Assembly (NCBI GenBank): GCA_930367205.1
Contig: OV884015.1
Coordinates: forward strand, 682,001-746,000
Reading direction: 5' to 3'
DNA from: Acanthosoma haemorrhoidale
Lineage: Eukaryota; Arthropoda; Insecta; Hemiptera; Acanthosomatidae
DNA: 64,000 nt
The notes beneath the pieces were generated by a model, which saw nothing but the letters and a program-made list of their open reading frames with translations, ran no database searches and had not been told where the DNA came from. A program made the translations under genes and the position numbers. Below are positions 41,279-56,600 of the stretch, piece after piece (the first letter of the stretch is position 1; every line of letters begins with the position of its first letter).

Positions 41279-44200
41279 TAACTCGTAGCTTTGATCATAC
41301 GATCGTATCACGTGATACAATTAGTGCCAATGATGCGGTACACTATCATAATTGACATCATTTGATGTTATATTCACTCGTAACATTCATCATACGATCG
41401 TATCACGTGATACAATGAGTGCTAATGATACGGTATTATCATATTCGACATCATTTGATGTTATATTTACTCGTAATTTTAATCATACGATCGTATCACG
41501 TGAAACAATGAGTGCTAATGATACACTATACAGTTATATTTAGCATCATTTGATGTTATATTCACTCGTGACTTCAATCATACGATATTATCACGTGATA
41601 TAATGAGTGCCAATGATGCGGTACACTATCATAATCGACATCATTTGATGTCATATTCACCTGTAACTTTATTCATACGATCGTATCACGTGAAACAATG
41701 AGTGCTAATGATACATTATACAATCATATTCAACATCATTTGATGTTATCTTCACTCGTAACTTTAATCATACGATCGTATTACGTGATACAATGTGTGC
41801 TAATGATGCGGTACACTATCATAATCGACATCATTTGATGTTATATTCATTCGTGACTTCAATCATACGATCGTATCACGTGATACTATGAGTGCCAATG
41901 GTACGGTACACTGTCATAATCGACATCATTTGATGTTATATTCACCTGTAACTTTAATCATACGATCGTATCACGTGAAACAATGAGTGCCAATGATAAG
42001 GTACAATATCATAATCGACATCATTTGATGTTAAATTCACTCGTAACTTTCATCATACGATCGTATCTCGTGATACAATGAGTGTCAATGCTACACTATA
42101 CAATCATATTTAGCATTATTTGATGTTATATTCACTCGTGACTTCAATCATACGATAGTATCACGTGATATAATGAGTGCCAATGATGCAGTACACTATT
42201 ATAATCGACATCATTTGATGTTATATTCACTTGTAACATTAATCATACGATCGCATCACATAATACAATAAGTGCGAATGATATGGTGCACTATTATATT
42301 CAACATCATTTATTAGTATCTCCAATCGTAACTTTAATCATACGATCGTATCACGTAAAACAATAAGTGCTAATGATACATTATACAATTCTATTCGACA
42401 TCATTTGATGTTATATTCACTCGTAACTTTCATCATACGATCGTATCACGTGATACAATGAGTGCTTATGATACGCAACACTATCATAATTGACATCATT
42501 TGATATTATATTCACTCGTGACTTCAATCATACGATCGTATCACGTGATATAATGAGTGCCAATGATGTGGTACACTATCATAATCGACATCATTTTATA
42601 GTATATTCACTCGTGACTTCAATCATACGATCGTATCTCGTGATACAATGAGTGTCAATGCTACACTATACAATCATATTTAGCATTATTTGATGTTATA
42701 TTCACTCGTGACTTCAATCATACGATCGTATCACGTGATACAACGAGTGCTTATGATACGCAACACTATCATAATTGACATCATTTGATATTATATTCAC
42801 TCGTGACTTCAATCATACGATCGTATCACGTGATATAATGAGTGCCAATGATGTGGTACACTATCATAATCGACATCATTTTATAGTATATTCACTCGTG
42901 ACTTTAATCATACGATCGTATCTCGTGATACAATGAGTGTCAATGCTACACTATACAATCATATTTAGCATTATTTGATGTTATATTCACTCGTGACTTC
43001 AATCATACGATCACATCACATGATACAATAAGTGCTAATGATATGGTGCGCTATCATATACGACATCAATTGATATTATATTCACCTGTAACTTTAGTCA
43101 TACGATCGTATCACGTGAAACAATGAGTGCTAATGATACATTATACAATCATATCCAACATCATTTGATGTTATATTCATTCGTGACTTCAATCATACGA
43201 TCGTATCACGTGATACTATGAGTGCCAATGGTACGGTACACTGTCATAATAGACATCATTTGATGTTATATTCACCTGTAACTTTAATCATACGATCGTA
43301 TCACGTGAAACAATGAGTGCCAATGATAAGGTACACTATCATAATCGACATCATTTGATGTTAAATTCACTCGTAACTTTCATCATACGATCGTATCTCG
43401 TGATACAATGAGTGTCAATGCTACACTATACAGTCATATTTAGCATTATTTGATGTTATATTCACTCGTGACTTCAATCATACGATCGTATTACGTTATA
43501 CAACGAGTGCTTATGATACGCAACACTATCATAATTGACATCATTTGATATTATATTCACTCGTGACTTCAATCATACGATCGTATCACGTGATATAATG
43601 AGTGCCAATGATGTGGTACACTATCATAATCGACATCATTTTATAGTATATTCACTCGTGACTTTAATCATACGATCGTATCTCGTGATACAATGAGTGT
43701 CAATGCTACACTATACAATCATATTTAGCATTATTTGATGTTATATTCACTCGTGACTTCAATCATACGATCACATCACATGATACAATAAGTGCTAATG
43801 ATATGGTGCGCTATCATATACGACATCAATTGATATTATATTCACCTGTAACTTTAATCATACGATCGTATCACGTGAAACAATGAGTGCTAATGATACA
43901 TTATACAATCATATCCAACATCATTTGATGTTATATTCACTCGTAACTTTCATCATACGATCGTATCACGTGATACAATGAGTGCTTATGATACGCAACA
44001 CTATCATAATTGACATCATTTGATATTATATTCACTCGTGACTTCAATCATACGATCGTATCTCGTGATACAATGAGTGTCAATGCTACACTATACAATC
44101 ATATTTAGCATTATTTGATGTTATATTCACTCGTGACTTCAATCATACGATCACATCACATGATACAATAAGTGCTAATGATATGGTGCGCTATCATATA

Positions 44201-45395
44201 CGACATCAATTGATATTATATTCACCTGTAACTTTAGTCATACGATCGTATCACGTGAAACAATGAGTGCTAATGATACATTATACAATCATATCCAACA
44301 TCATTTGATGTTATATTCATTCGTGACTTCAATCATACGATCGTATCACGTGATACTATGAGTGCCAATGGTACGGTACACTGTCATAATAGACATCATT
44401 TGATGTTATATTCACCTGTAACTTTAATCATACGATCGTATCACGTGAAACAATGAGTGCCAATGATAAGGTACACTATCATAATCGACATCATTTGATG
44501 TTAAATTCACTCGTAACTTTCATCATACGATCGTATATCGTGATACAATGAGTGTCAATGCTACACTATACAGTCATATTTAGCATTATTTGATGTTATA
44601 TTCACTCGTGACTTCAATCATACGATCGTATCACGTGATACAACGAGTGCTTATGATACGCAACACTATCATAATTGACATCATTTGATATTATATTCAC
44701 TCGTGACTTCAATCATACGATCGTATCACGTGATATAATGAGTGCCAATGATGTGGTACACTATCATAATCGACATCATTTTATAGTATATTCACTCGTG
44801 ACTTCAATCATACGATCACATCACATGATACAATAAGTGCTAATGATATGGTGCGCTATCATATACGACATCAATTGATATTATATTCACCTGTAACTTT
44901 AATCATACGATCGTATCACGTGAAACAATGAGTGCTAATGATACATTATACAATCATATCCAACATCATTTGATGTTATATTCACTCGTGACTTCAAACA
45001 TATGATGGTATCACGTGATATAATGATTGCCAATGATGCGGTTCATTATCATATTCGAAATCATTTGATGTTATATTCACTCGTAACTTCAATCATACAA
45101 TCGTATCATGTGATACAATGTGTGCTAATGATGCGGCACACTATCATAATTGACATCATTTGATGTTATATTCATTCATGACTTCAATCATACGATCGTA
45201 TCACGTGATACAATGAGTGCCTATGATACAGTACACTGTCATAATCGACATTATTTAATAGTATATTCACTGTAACTTCAATCATACGATTGTATCACGT
45301 GATACAATAAGTGCAAATGATACGGCACACTATCATATTTGACATCATTTGATGTCATATTCACTCGTAACTTTGATCATACGATCGTATGATCT
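41279..45395 (+). repeat. A14: family A 95-bp satellite block, about 43 units
   Basis: 4117 bp. Last block with the 2-bp deletion head unit (near 41431). CATCAATTG anchors at 43064, 43824, 44204 and 44869 give steps of 8, 4 and 7 monomers. Private changes include ATTACGTGATAC (near 41779), ATTACGTTATAC (near 43489) and TATATCGTG (near 44534). Long tail with CATATGATGG and ATTCGAAATC units also found in A15. Confidence 0.95.
45375..45394. repeat. Junction palindrome J14 (A14 to B14)
   Basis: Perfect 20-bp GATCATACGATCGTATGATC. Confidence 0.95.
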
Positions 45396-47469
45396 TGTAC
45401 GTTAGCTCTTGCCCCTTTATGTTCTCCTGATACCAAAACAAAGAAAACATTTTAAAAAAGTTGAATTTTTTCAAAAATGCGTATTTTATAGCTTGTACGT
45501 TAGCACCTGCCCCATTATGTTCTCCTGATACCAAAACAAGAAAAATGACGTCAAAAAGTCGAATTTTTACAAAAATGCGTATTTAGAGCTAGTACGTTAG
45601 CTCCTGTCCCATTATGTTTTCCTGATACCAAAACAAAGAAAATATCGTCCAAAAGTCAAATTTTTACAAAAATGCGTATTTAGAGCTAGTACGTTAGCTC
45701 CTGTCCCATTATGTTCTCCTGATACCAAAACAAAGAAAATATCGTCTAAAATTCAAATTTTTACAAAAATGCGTTTTTTGTAACTGGAACGTTAGCTCCT
45801 GCTCTTTTATGTTCTCCTGATACGAAATCAAGGAAAATATCGTCAAAAAGTCAAATTTAAAAAAAATAGGTATCTCATAGCTGGTACGTTAGCTCCTGTC
45901 CCATTATGTTCTCCTGATACCAAAACAAAAAAATTATCGTCTAAAATTCAAATTTTTACAAAAATACGTTTTTTGTAGCTGGAACGTTAGCTCCTGTTCT
46001 TTTATGTTCTCCTGATACGAAATCAAGGAAAATATCGTCAAAAACTCAAATTTTTACAAAAATGCGTATTTCTTAGCTAGTACGTTAGCTCCTGCCCCAT
46101 TATGTTCTCCTGATACGAAAACCAGGAAAATATCGTCAAAAAGTCAAATTTTAAAAAAATGGGTATCTCATAGCTGGTACGTTAGCTCCTGCACCATTAT
46201 GTTCTCCTGATACGAAAACCAGGAAAATATCGTCAAAAAGTCGAATTTTTAAAAAATGCGTATTTCTTAGCTAGTACGTCAGCTCCTGCCCCATTATGTT
46301 CTCCTGATACGAAAACAAGGAAAATATCATCAAAAAGTCAAATTTAAAAAAAATAGGTATCTCATAGCTGGTACGTTAGCTCCTGTCTCATTATGTTCTC
46401 CTGATACCAAATCAAGGAAAATATCGTCAAAAACTCAAATTTTTACAAAAATTGCGTATTTCATAGCTGGTACGTTAGCTCCTGCTCTTTTATGTTCTCC
46501 TGATACGAAAACAAGGAAAATATCGTCAAAAACTCAAATTTTAAAAAAATTGGTATCTCATAGCTGGTACGTTAGCTCCTGCCCCATTATGTTCTCCTGA
46601 TACGAAAACCAGGAAAATATCGTCAAAAAGTCGAATTTTTAAAAAATGCGTATTTCATAGCTAGTACGTCAGCTCCTGCCCCATTATGTTCTCCTGATAC
46701 GAAAACAAGGAAAATATCATCAAAAAGTCAAATTTAAAAAAAATAGGTATCTCATAGCTGGTACGTTAGCTCCTGTCTCATTATGTTCTCCTGATACCAA
46801 ATCAAGGAAAATATCGTCAAAAACTCAAATTTTTACAAAAATTGCGTATTTCATAGCTGGTACGTTAGCTCCTGCCCTATTATGTTCTCCTGATACGAAA
46901 ACCAGGAAAATATCGTCAAAAAGTCGAATTTTTAAAAAATGCGTATTTCATAGCTAGTACGTCAGCTCCTGCCCCATTATGTTCTCCTGATACGAAAACA
47001 AGGAAAATATCATCAAAAAGTCAAATTTAAAAAAAATAGGTATCTCATAGCTGGAACGTTAGCTCCTGCTCTTTTATGTTCTCCTGATACGAAATCAAGG
47101 AAAATATCGTCAAAAAGTCGAATTTTTCGAAAATGCGTATTTCATAGCTAGTACGTTAGCTCCTGCCCCATTATGTTCTCCTGATACCAAAACAAGGAAA
47201 ATATCGTCGAAAACTCAAATTTTTACAAAAGGTCGTATTTCTTAGCTAGTACGTTAGCTCCTGCCTTATTATGTTCTCCTGATACCAAAACAAGGAAAAT
47301 GTCATCAAAAAGTTAAATTTTTACATATAAGAGTATTTTATAGCTGGTACGTTAGCTCCTGAACAATTATGATTTCCTCATACCAAAACAAGAAAAATAT
47401 CGTCAAAAAGTAGAATTTTACAAAAATGCGTATTTCATAGCTGGTACAAAAATTCCTGCCCTATTATGT
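45396..47469 (+). repeat. B14: longest family B block, about 21 units
   Basis: 2074 bp. Starts as B15 (offset 12083). The interior has a recurring unit with AATATCATCAAAAAGTC at 46321, 46711 and 47004 (steps 390 and 293 bp, four and three monomers), each followed by an A run and TAGGTATCTC. Private AAAAGGTCGTATTTC near 47226. Confidence 0.95.
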
Positions 47470-48030
47470 TAACTCGTAGCTTTGATCATACGATCGTATC
47501 ACGTGATACAATTAGTGCCAATGATGCGGTACACTATCATAATTGACATCATTTGATGTTATATTCACTCGTAACTTTCATCATACGATCGTATCACGTG
47601 ATACAATGAGTGCTAATGATACGGTACATTATCATATTCGACATCATTTGATGTTATATTTACTCGTAATTTTAATCATACGATCGTATCACGTGAAACA
47701 ATGAGTGCTAATGATACACTATACAGTCATATTTAGCATCATTTGATGTTATATTCACTCGTGACTTTAATCATACGAACGTATCTCGTGATACAATGAG
47801 TGTCAATGCTACACTATACAATTATATTTAGCATTATTTGATGTTATATTCACTCGTGACTTCAATCATACGATCACATCACATGATACAATAAGTGCTA
47901 ATGATATGGTGCGCTATCATATACGACATCAATTGATATTATATTCATCTGTAACTTTAATCATACGATCGTATCACGTGAAACAATGAGTGCTAATGAT
48001 ACATTATACAATCATATCCAACATCATTTG

Positions 48031-51000
48031 ATGTTATCTTCACTCGTAACTTTAATCATACGATCGTATCACGTGATACAATGTGTGCTAATGATGCGGT
48101 ACACTATCATAATCGACATCATTTGATGTTATATTCATTCGTGACTTCAATCATACGATCGTATCACGTGATACTATGAGTGCCAATGGTACGGTACACT
48201 GTCATAATCGACATCATTTGATGTTATATTCACCTGTAACTTTAATCAAACGATCGTATCACGTGAAACAATGAGTGCCAATGATAAGGTACAATATCAT
48301 AATCGACATCATTTGATGTTAAATTCACTCGTAACTTTCATCATACGATCGTATCTCGTGATACAATGAGTGTCAATGCTACACTATACAATCATATTTA
48401 GCATTATTTGATGTTATATTCACTCGTGACTTCAATCATACGATAGTATCACGTGATATAATGAGTGCCAATGATGCAGTACACTATTATAATCGACATC
48501 ATTTGATGTTATATTCACTTGTAACTTTAATCATACGATCGCATCACATAATACAATAAGTGCGAATGATATGGTGCACTATTATATTCAACATCATTTA
48601 TTAGTATCTCCAATCGTAACTTTAATCATACGATCGTATCACGTAAAACAATAAGTGCTAATGATACATTATACAATTCTATTCGACATCATTTGATGTT
48701 ATATTCACTCGTAACTTTCATCATACGATCGTATCACGTGATATAATGAGTGCCAATGATGCGGTACACTATCATAATCGACATCATTTGATGTTATATT
48801 CACCTGTTACTTTAATCATACGATCGTATCACGTGAAACAATGAGTGCTAATGATACATTATACAATCATAATCGACATCATTTTATAGTATATTCACTC
48901 GTGACTTTAATCATACGATCGTATCTCGTGGTACAATGATTGTCAATGCTACACTATACAATTATATTTAGCATTATTTGATGTTATATTCACTCGTGAC
49001 TTCAATCATACGATCACATCACATGATACAATAAGTGCTAATGATATGGTGCGCTATCATATACGACATCAATTGATATTATATTCACCTCTAAGTTTAA
49101 TCATACGATCGTATCACGTGAAACAATGAGTGCTAATGATACATTATACAATCATATTCAACATCATTTGATGTTATATTCACTCGTGACTTCAATCATA
49201 CGATCGTATCTCGTGATACAATGAGTGTCAATGCTACACTATACAATCATATTTAGCATTATTTGATGTTATATTCACTCGTGACTTCAATCATACGATC
49301 ACATCACATGATACAATAAGTGCTAATGATATGGTGCGCTATCATATACGACATCAATTGATATTATATTCACCTGTAACTTTAGTCATACGATCGTATC
49401 ACGTGAAACAATGAGTGCTAATGATACATTATACAATCATATCCAACATCATTTGATGTTATATTCATTCGTGACTTCAATCATACGATCGTATCACGTG
49501 AAACAATGAGTGCCAATGATAAGGTACACTATCATAATCGACATCATTTGATGTTAAATTCACTCGTAACTTTCATCATACGATCGTATCTCGTGATACA
49601 ATGAGTGTCAATGCTACACTATACAGTCATATTTAGCATTATTTGATGTTATATTCACTCGTGACTTCAATCATACGATCGTATCACGTGATACAACGAG
49701 TGCTTATGATACGCAACACTATCATAATTGACATCATTTGATATTATATTCACTCGTGACTTCAATCATACGATCGTATCACGTGATATAATGAGTGCCA
49801 ATGATGTGGTACACTATCATAATCGACATCATTTTATAGTATATTCACTCGAGACTTTAATCATACGATCGTATCTCGTGATACAATGAGTGTCAATGCT
49901 ACACTATACAATCATATTTAGCATTATTTGATGTTATATTCACTCGTGACTTCAATCATACGATCACATCACATGATACAATAAGTGCTAATGATATGGT
50001 GCGCTATCATATACGACATCAATTGATATTATATTCACCTGTAACTTTAATCATACGATCGTATCACGTGAAACAATGAGTGCTAATGATACATTATACA
50101 ATCATATCCAACATCATTTGATGTTATATTCATTCGTGACTTCAATCATACGATCGTATCACGTGAAACAATGAGTGCCAATGATAAGGTACACTATCAT
50201 AATCGACATCATTTGATGTTAAATTCACTCGTAACTTTCATCATACGATCGTATCTCGTGATACAATGAGTGTCAATGCTACACTATACAGTCATATTTA
50301 GCATTATTTGATGTTATATTCACTCGTGACTTCAATCATACGATCGTATCACGTGATACAACGAGTGCTTATGATACGCAACACTATCATAATTGACATC
50401 ATTTGATATTATATTCACTCGTGACTTCAATCATACAATCGTATCACGTGATATAATGAGTGCCAATGATGTGGTACACTATCATAATCGACATCATTTT
50501 ATAGTATATTCACTCGAGACTTTAATCATACGATCGTATCTCGTGATACAATGAGTGTCAATGCTACACTATACAATCATATTTAGCATTATTTGATGTT
50601 ATATTCACTCGTGACTTCAATCATACGATCACATCACATGATACAATAAGTGCTAATGATATGGTGCGCTATCATATACGACATCAATTGATATTATATT
50701 CACCTGTAACTTTAATCATACGATCGTATCACGTGAAACAATGAGTGCTAATGATACATTATACAATCATATCCAACATCATTTGATGTTATATTCATTC
50801 GTGACTTCAATCATACGATCGTATCACGTGAAACAATGAGTGCCAATGATAAGGTACACTATCATAATCGACATCATTTGATGTTAAATTCACTCGTAAC
50901 TTTCATCATACGATCGTATCTCGTGATACAATGAGTGTCAATGCTACACTATACAGTCATATTTAGCATTATTTGATGTTATATTCACTCGTGACTTCAA

Positions 51001-51640
51001 TCATACGATCGTATCACGTGATACAACGAGTGCTTATGATACGCAACACTATCATAATTGACATCATTTGATATTATATTCACTCGTGACTTCAATCATA
51101 CAATCGTATCACGTGATATAATGAGTGCCAATGATGTGGTACACTATCATAATCGACATCATTTTATAGTATATTCACTCGAGACTTTAATCATACGATC
51201 GTATCTCGTGATACAATGAGTGTCAATGCTACACTATACAATCATATTTAGCATTATTTGATGTTATATTCACTCGTGACTTCAATCATACGATCACATC
51301 ACATGATACAATAAGTGCTAATGATATGGTGCGCTATCATATACGACATCAATTGATATTATATTCACCTGTAACTTTAATCATACGATCGTATCACGTG
51401 AAACAATGAGTGCTAATGATACATTATACAATCATATCCAACATCATTTGATGTTATATTCACTCGTGACTTCAATCATATGATGGTATCACGTGATATA
51501 ATGATTGCCAATGATGCGGTTCATTATCATATTCGAAATCATTTGATGTTATATTCACTCGTAACTTCAATCATACAATCGTATCATGTGATACAATGTG
51601 TGCTAATGATGCGGCACACTATCATAATCGACATCATTTG
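48031..51640 (+). repeat. Large duplication in A15, copy 1 (3610 bp)
   Basis: Begins at an ATGTTATCTTCACTCG unit. It matches 53636-57245 at offset 5605 (59 x 95) at every anchor checked, including the position of the TCATACAATCG variants and the CATATGATGG unit. Confidence 0.85.
49352..51346 (+). repeat. 665-bp heptameric higher-order repeat, three copies
   Basis: Starts at 49352, 50017 and 50682. In the copy 50017-50681 the seven monomers start at 50017, 50112, 50207, 50302, 50397, 50492 and 50587. CACGTG is intact in monomers 1, 2, 4 and 5. It is CTCGTG in 3 and 6, and CACATG in 7. Copies 2 and 3 have ATACAATCG in monomer 5, copy 1 has ATACGATCG. Confidence 0.9.
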
Positions 51641-53635
51641 ATGTTATCTTCACTCGTAACTTTAATCATACGATCGTATCACGTGATACAATGTGTGCTA
51701 ATGATGCGGTACACTATCATAATCGACATCATTTGATGTTATATTCATTCGTGACTTCAATCATACGATCGTATCACGTGATACTATGAGTGCCAATGGT
51801 ACGGTACACTGTCATAATCGACATCATTTGATGTTATATTCACCTGTAACTTTAATCAAACGATCGTATCACGTGAAACAATGAGTGCCAATGATAAGGT
51901 ACAATATCATAATCGACATCATTTGATGTTAAATTCACTCGTAACTTTCATCATACGATCGTATCTCGTGATACAATGAGTGTCAATGCTACACTATACA
52001 ATCATATTTAGCATTATTTGATGTTATATTCACTCGTGACTTCAATCATACGATAGTATCACGTGATATAATGAGTGCCAATGATGCAGTACACTATTAT
52101 AATCGACATCATTTGATGTTATATTCACTTGTAACTTTAATCATACGATCGCATCACATAATACAATAAGTGCGAATGATATGGTGCACTATTATATTCA
52201 ACATCATTTATTAGTATCTCCAATCGTAACTTTAATCATACGATCGTATCACGTAAAACAATAAGTGCTAATGATACATTATACAATTCTATTCGACATC
52301 ATTTGATGTTATATTCACTCGTAACTTTCATCATACGATCGTATCACGTGATATAATGAGTGCCAATGATGCGGTACACTATCATAATCGACATCATTTG
52401 ATGTTATATTCACCTGTTACTTTAATCATACGATCGTATCACGTGAAACAATGAGTGCTAATGATACATTATACAATCATAATCGACATCATTTTATAGT
52501 ATATTCACTCGTGACTTTAATCATACGATCGTATCTCGTGGTACAATGATTGTCAATGCTACACTATACAATTATATTTAGCATTATTTGATGTTATATT
52601 CACTCGTGACTTCAATCATACGATCACATCACATGATACAATAAGTGCTAATGATATGGTGCGCTATCATATACGACATCAATTGATATTATATTCACCT
52701 CTAAGTTTAATCATACGATCGTATCACGTGAAACAATGAGTGCTAATGATACATTATACAATCATATCCAACATCATTTGATGTTATATTCATTCGTGAC
52801 TTCAATCATACGATCGTATCACGTGAAACAATGAGTGCCAATGATAAGGTACACTATCATAATCGACATCATTTGATGTTAAATTCACTCGTAACTTTCA
52901 TCATACGATCGTATCTCGTGATACAATGAGTGTCAATGCTACACTATACAGTCATATTTAGCATTATTTGATGTTATATTCACTCGTGACTTCAATCATA
53001 CGATCGTATCACGTGATACAACGAGTGCTTATGATACGCAACACTATCATAATTGACATCATTTGATATTATATTCACTCGTGACTTCAATCATACAATC
53101 GTATCACGTGATATAATGAGTGCCAATGATGTGGTACACTATCATAATCGACATCATTTTATAGTATATTCACTCGAGACTTTAATCATACGATCGTATC
53201 TCGTGATACAATGAGTGTCAATGCTACACTATACAATCATATTTAGCATTATTTGATGTTATATTCACTCGTGACTTCAATCATACGATCACATCACATG
53301 ATACAATAAGTGCTAATGATATGGTGCGCTATCATATACGACATCAATTGATATTATATTCACCTGTAACTTTAATCATACGATCTTATCACGTGAAACA
53401 ATGAGTGCTAATGATACATTATACAATCATATCCAACATCATTTGATGTTATATTCACTCGTGACTTCAATCATATGATGGTATCACGTGATATAATGAT
53501 TGCCAATGATGCGGTTCATTATCATATTCGAAATCATTTGATGTTATATTCACTCGTAACTTCAATCATACAATCGTATCATGTGATACAATGTGTGCTA
53601 ATGATGCGGCACACTATCATAATCGACATCATTTG
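51641..53635 (+). repeat. 1995-bp (21-monomer) segment in A15
   Basis: Starts with the same ATGTTATCTTCACTCG unit as 48031 and 53636. It follows the same order to about 52760, then skips three monomers (285 bp) present in the other two copies and ends after one heptamer. Private CGATCTTATC near 53384. Confidence 0.8.
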
Positions 53636-56600
53636 ATGTTATCTTCACTCGTAACTTTAATCATACGATCGTATCACGTGATACAATGTGTGCTAATGAT
53701 GCGGTACACTATCATAATCGACATCATTTGATGTTATATTCATTCGTGACTTCAATCATACGATCGTATCACGTGATACTATGAGTGCCAATGGTACGGT
53801 ACACTGTCATAATCGACATCATTTGATGTTATATTCACCTGTAACTTTAATCAAACGATCGTATCACGTGAAACAATGAGTGCCAATGATAAGGTACAAT
53901 ATCATAATCGACATCATTTGATGTTAAATTCACTCGTAACTTTCATCATACGATCGTATCTCGTGATACAATGAGTGTCAATGCTACACTATACAATCAT
54001 ATTTAGCATTATTTGATGTTATATTCACTCGTGACTTCAATCATACGATAGTATCACGTGATATAATGAGTGCCAATGATGCAGTACACTATTATAATCG
54101 ACATCATTTGATGTTATATTCACTTGTAACTTTAATCATACGATCGCATCACATAATACAATAAGTGCGAATGATATGGTGCACTATTATATTCAACATC
54201 ATTTATTAGTATCTCCAATCGTAACTTTAATCATACGATCGTATCACGTAAAACAATAAGTGCTAATGATACATTATACAATTCTATTCGACATCATTTG
54301 ATGTTATATTCACTCGTAACTTTCATCATACGATCGTATCACGTGATATAATGAGTGCCAATGATGCGGTACACTATCATAATCGACATCATTTGATGTT
54401 ATATTCACCTGTTACTTTAATCATACGATCGTATCACGTGAAACAATGAGTGCTAATGATACATTATACAATCATAATCGACATCATTTTATAGTATATT
54501 CACTCGTGACTTTAATCATACGATCGTATCTCGTGGTACAATGATTGTCAATGCTACACTATACAATTATATTTAGCATTATTTGATGTTATATTCACTC
54601 GTGACTTCAATCATACGATCACATCACATGATACAATAAGTGCTAATGATATGGTGCGCTATCATATACGACATCAATTGATATTATATTCACCTCTAAG
54701 TTTAATCATACGATCGTATCACGTGAAACAATGAGTGCTAATGATACATTATACAATCATATTCAACATCATTTGATGTTATATTCACTCGTGACTTCAA
54801 TCATACGATCGTATCTCGTGATACAATGAGTGTCAATGCTACACTATACAATCATATTTAGCATTATTTGATGTTATATTCACTCGTGACTTCAATCATA
54901 CGATCACATCACATGATACAATAAGTGCTAATGATATGGTGCGCTATCATATACGACATCAATTGATATTATATTCACCTGTAACTTTAGTCATACGATC
55001 GTATCACGTGAAACAATGAGTGCTAATGATACATTATACAATCATATCCAACATCATTTGATGTTATATTCATTCGTGACTTCAATCATACGATCGTATC
55101 ACGTGAAACAATGAGTGCCAATGATAAGGTACACTATCATAATCGACATCATTTGATGTTAAATTCACTCGTAACTTTCATCATACGATCGTATCTCGTG
55201 ATACAATGAGTGTCAATGCTACACTATACAGTCATATTTAGCATTATTTGATGTTATATTCACTCGTGACTTCAATCATACGATCGTATCACGTGATACA
55301 ACGAGTGCTTATGATACGCAACACTATCATAATTGACATCATTTGATATTATATTCACTCGTGACTTCAATCATACGATCGTATCACGTGATATAATGAG
55401 TGCCAATGATGTGGTACACTATCATAATCGACATCATTTTATAGTATATTCACTCGAGACTTTAATCATACGATCGTATCTCGTGATACAATGAGTGTCA
55501 ATGCTACACTATACAATCATATTTAGCATTATTTGATGTTATATTCACTCGTGACTTCAATCATACGATCACATCACATGATACAATAAGTGCTAATGAT
55601 ATGGTGCGCTATCATATACGACATCAATTGATATTATATTCACCTGTAACTTTAATCATACGATCGTATCACGTGAAACAATGAGTGCTAATGATACATT
55701 ATACAATCATATCCAACATCATTTGATGTTATATTCATTCGTGACTTCAATCATACGATCGTATCACGTGAAACAATGAGTGCCAATGATAAGGTACACT
55801 ATCATAATCGACATCATTTGATGTTAAATTCACTCGTAACTTTCATCATACGATCGTATCTCGTGATACAATGAGTGTCAATGCTACACTATACAGTCAT
55901 ATTTAGCATTATTTGATGTTATATTCACTCGTGACTTCAATCATACGATCGTATCACGTGATACAACGAGTGCTTATGATACGCAACACTATCATAATTG
56001 ACATCATTTGATATTATATTCACTCGTGACTTCAATCATACAATCGTATCACGTGATATAATGAGTGCCAATGATGTGGTACACTATCATAATCGACATC
56101 ATTTTATAGTATATTCACTCGAGACTTTAATCATACGATCGTATCTCGTGATACAATGAGTGTCAATGCTACACTATACAATCATATTTAGCATTATTTG
56201 ATGTTATATTCACTCGTGACTTCAATCATACGATCACATCACATGATACAATAAGTGCTAATGATATGGTGCGCTATCATATACGACATCAATTGATATT
56301 ATATTCACCTGTAACTTTAATCATACGATCGTATCACGTGAAACAATGAGTGCTAATGATACATTATACAATCATATCCAACATCATTTGATGTTATATT
56401 CATTCGTGACTTCAATCATACGATCGTATCACGTGAAACAATGAGTGCCAATGATAAGGTACACTATCATAATCGACATCATTTGATGTTAAATTCACTC
56501 GTAACTTTCATCATACGATCGTATCTCGTGATACAATGAGTGTCAATGCTACACTATACAGTCATATTTAGCATTATTTGATGTTATATTCACTCGTGAC

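Noticed and set aside
222..41543. About twenty open frames of 63-79 codons on both strands, several in multiple copies
   Set aside because: All lie wholly in satellite monomers or cross A/B joints, recur only because the DNA is duplicated, have no family resemblance I recognise, and monomer length (95, 96-100 bp) generally breaks frame. No larger frame exists.
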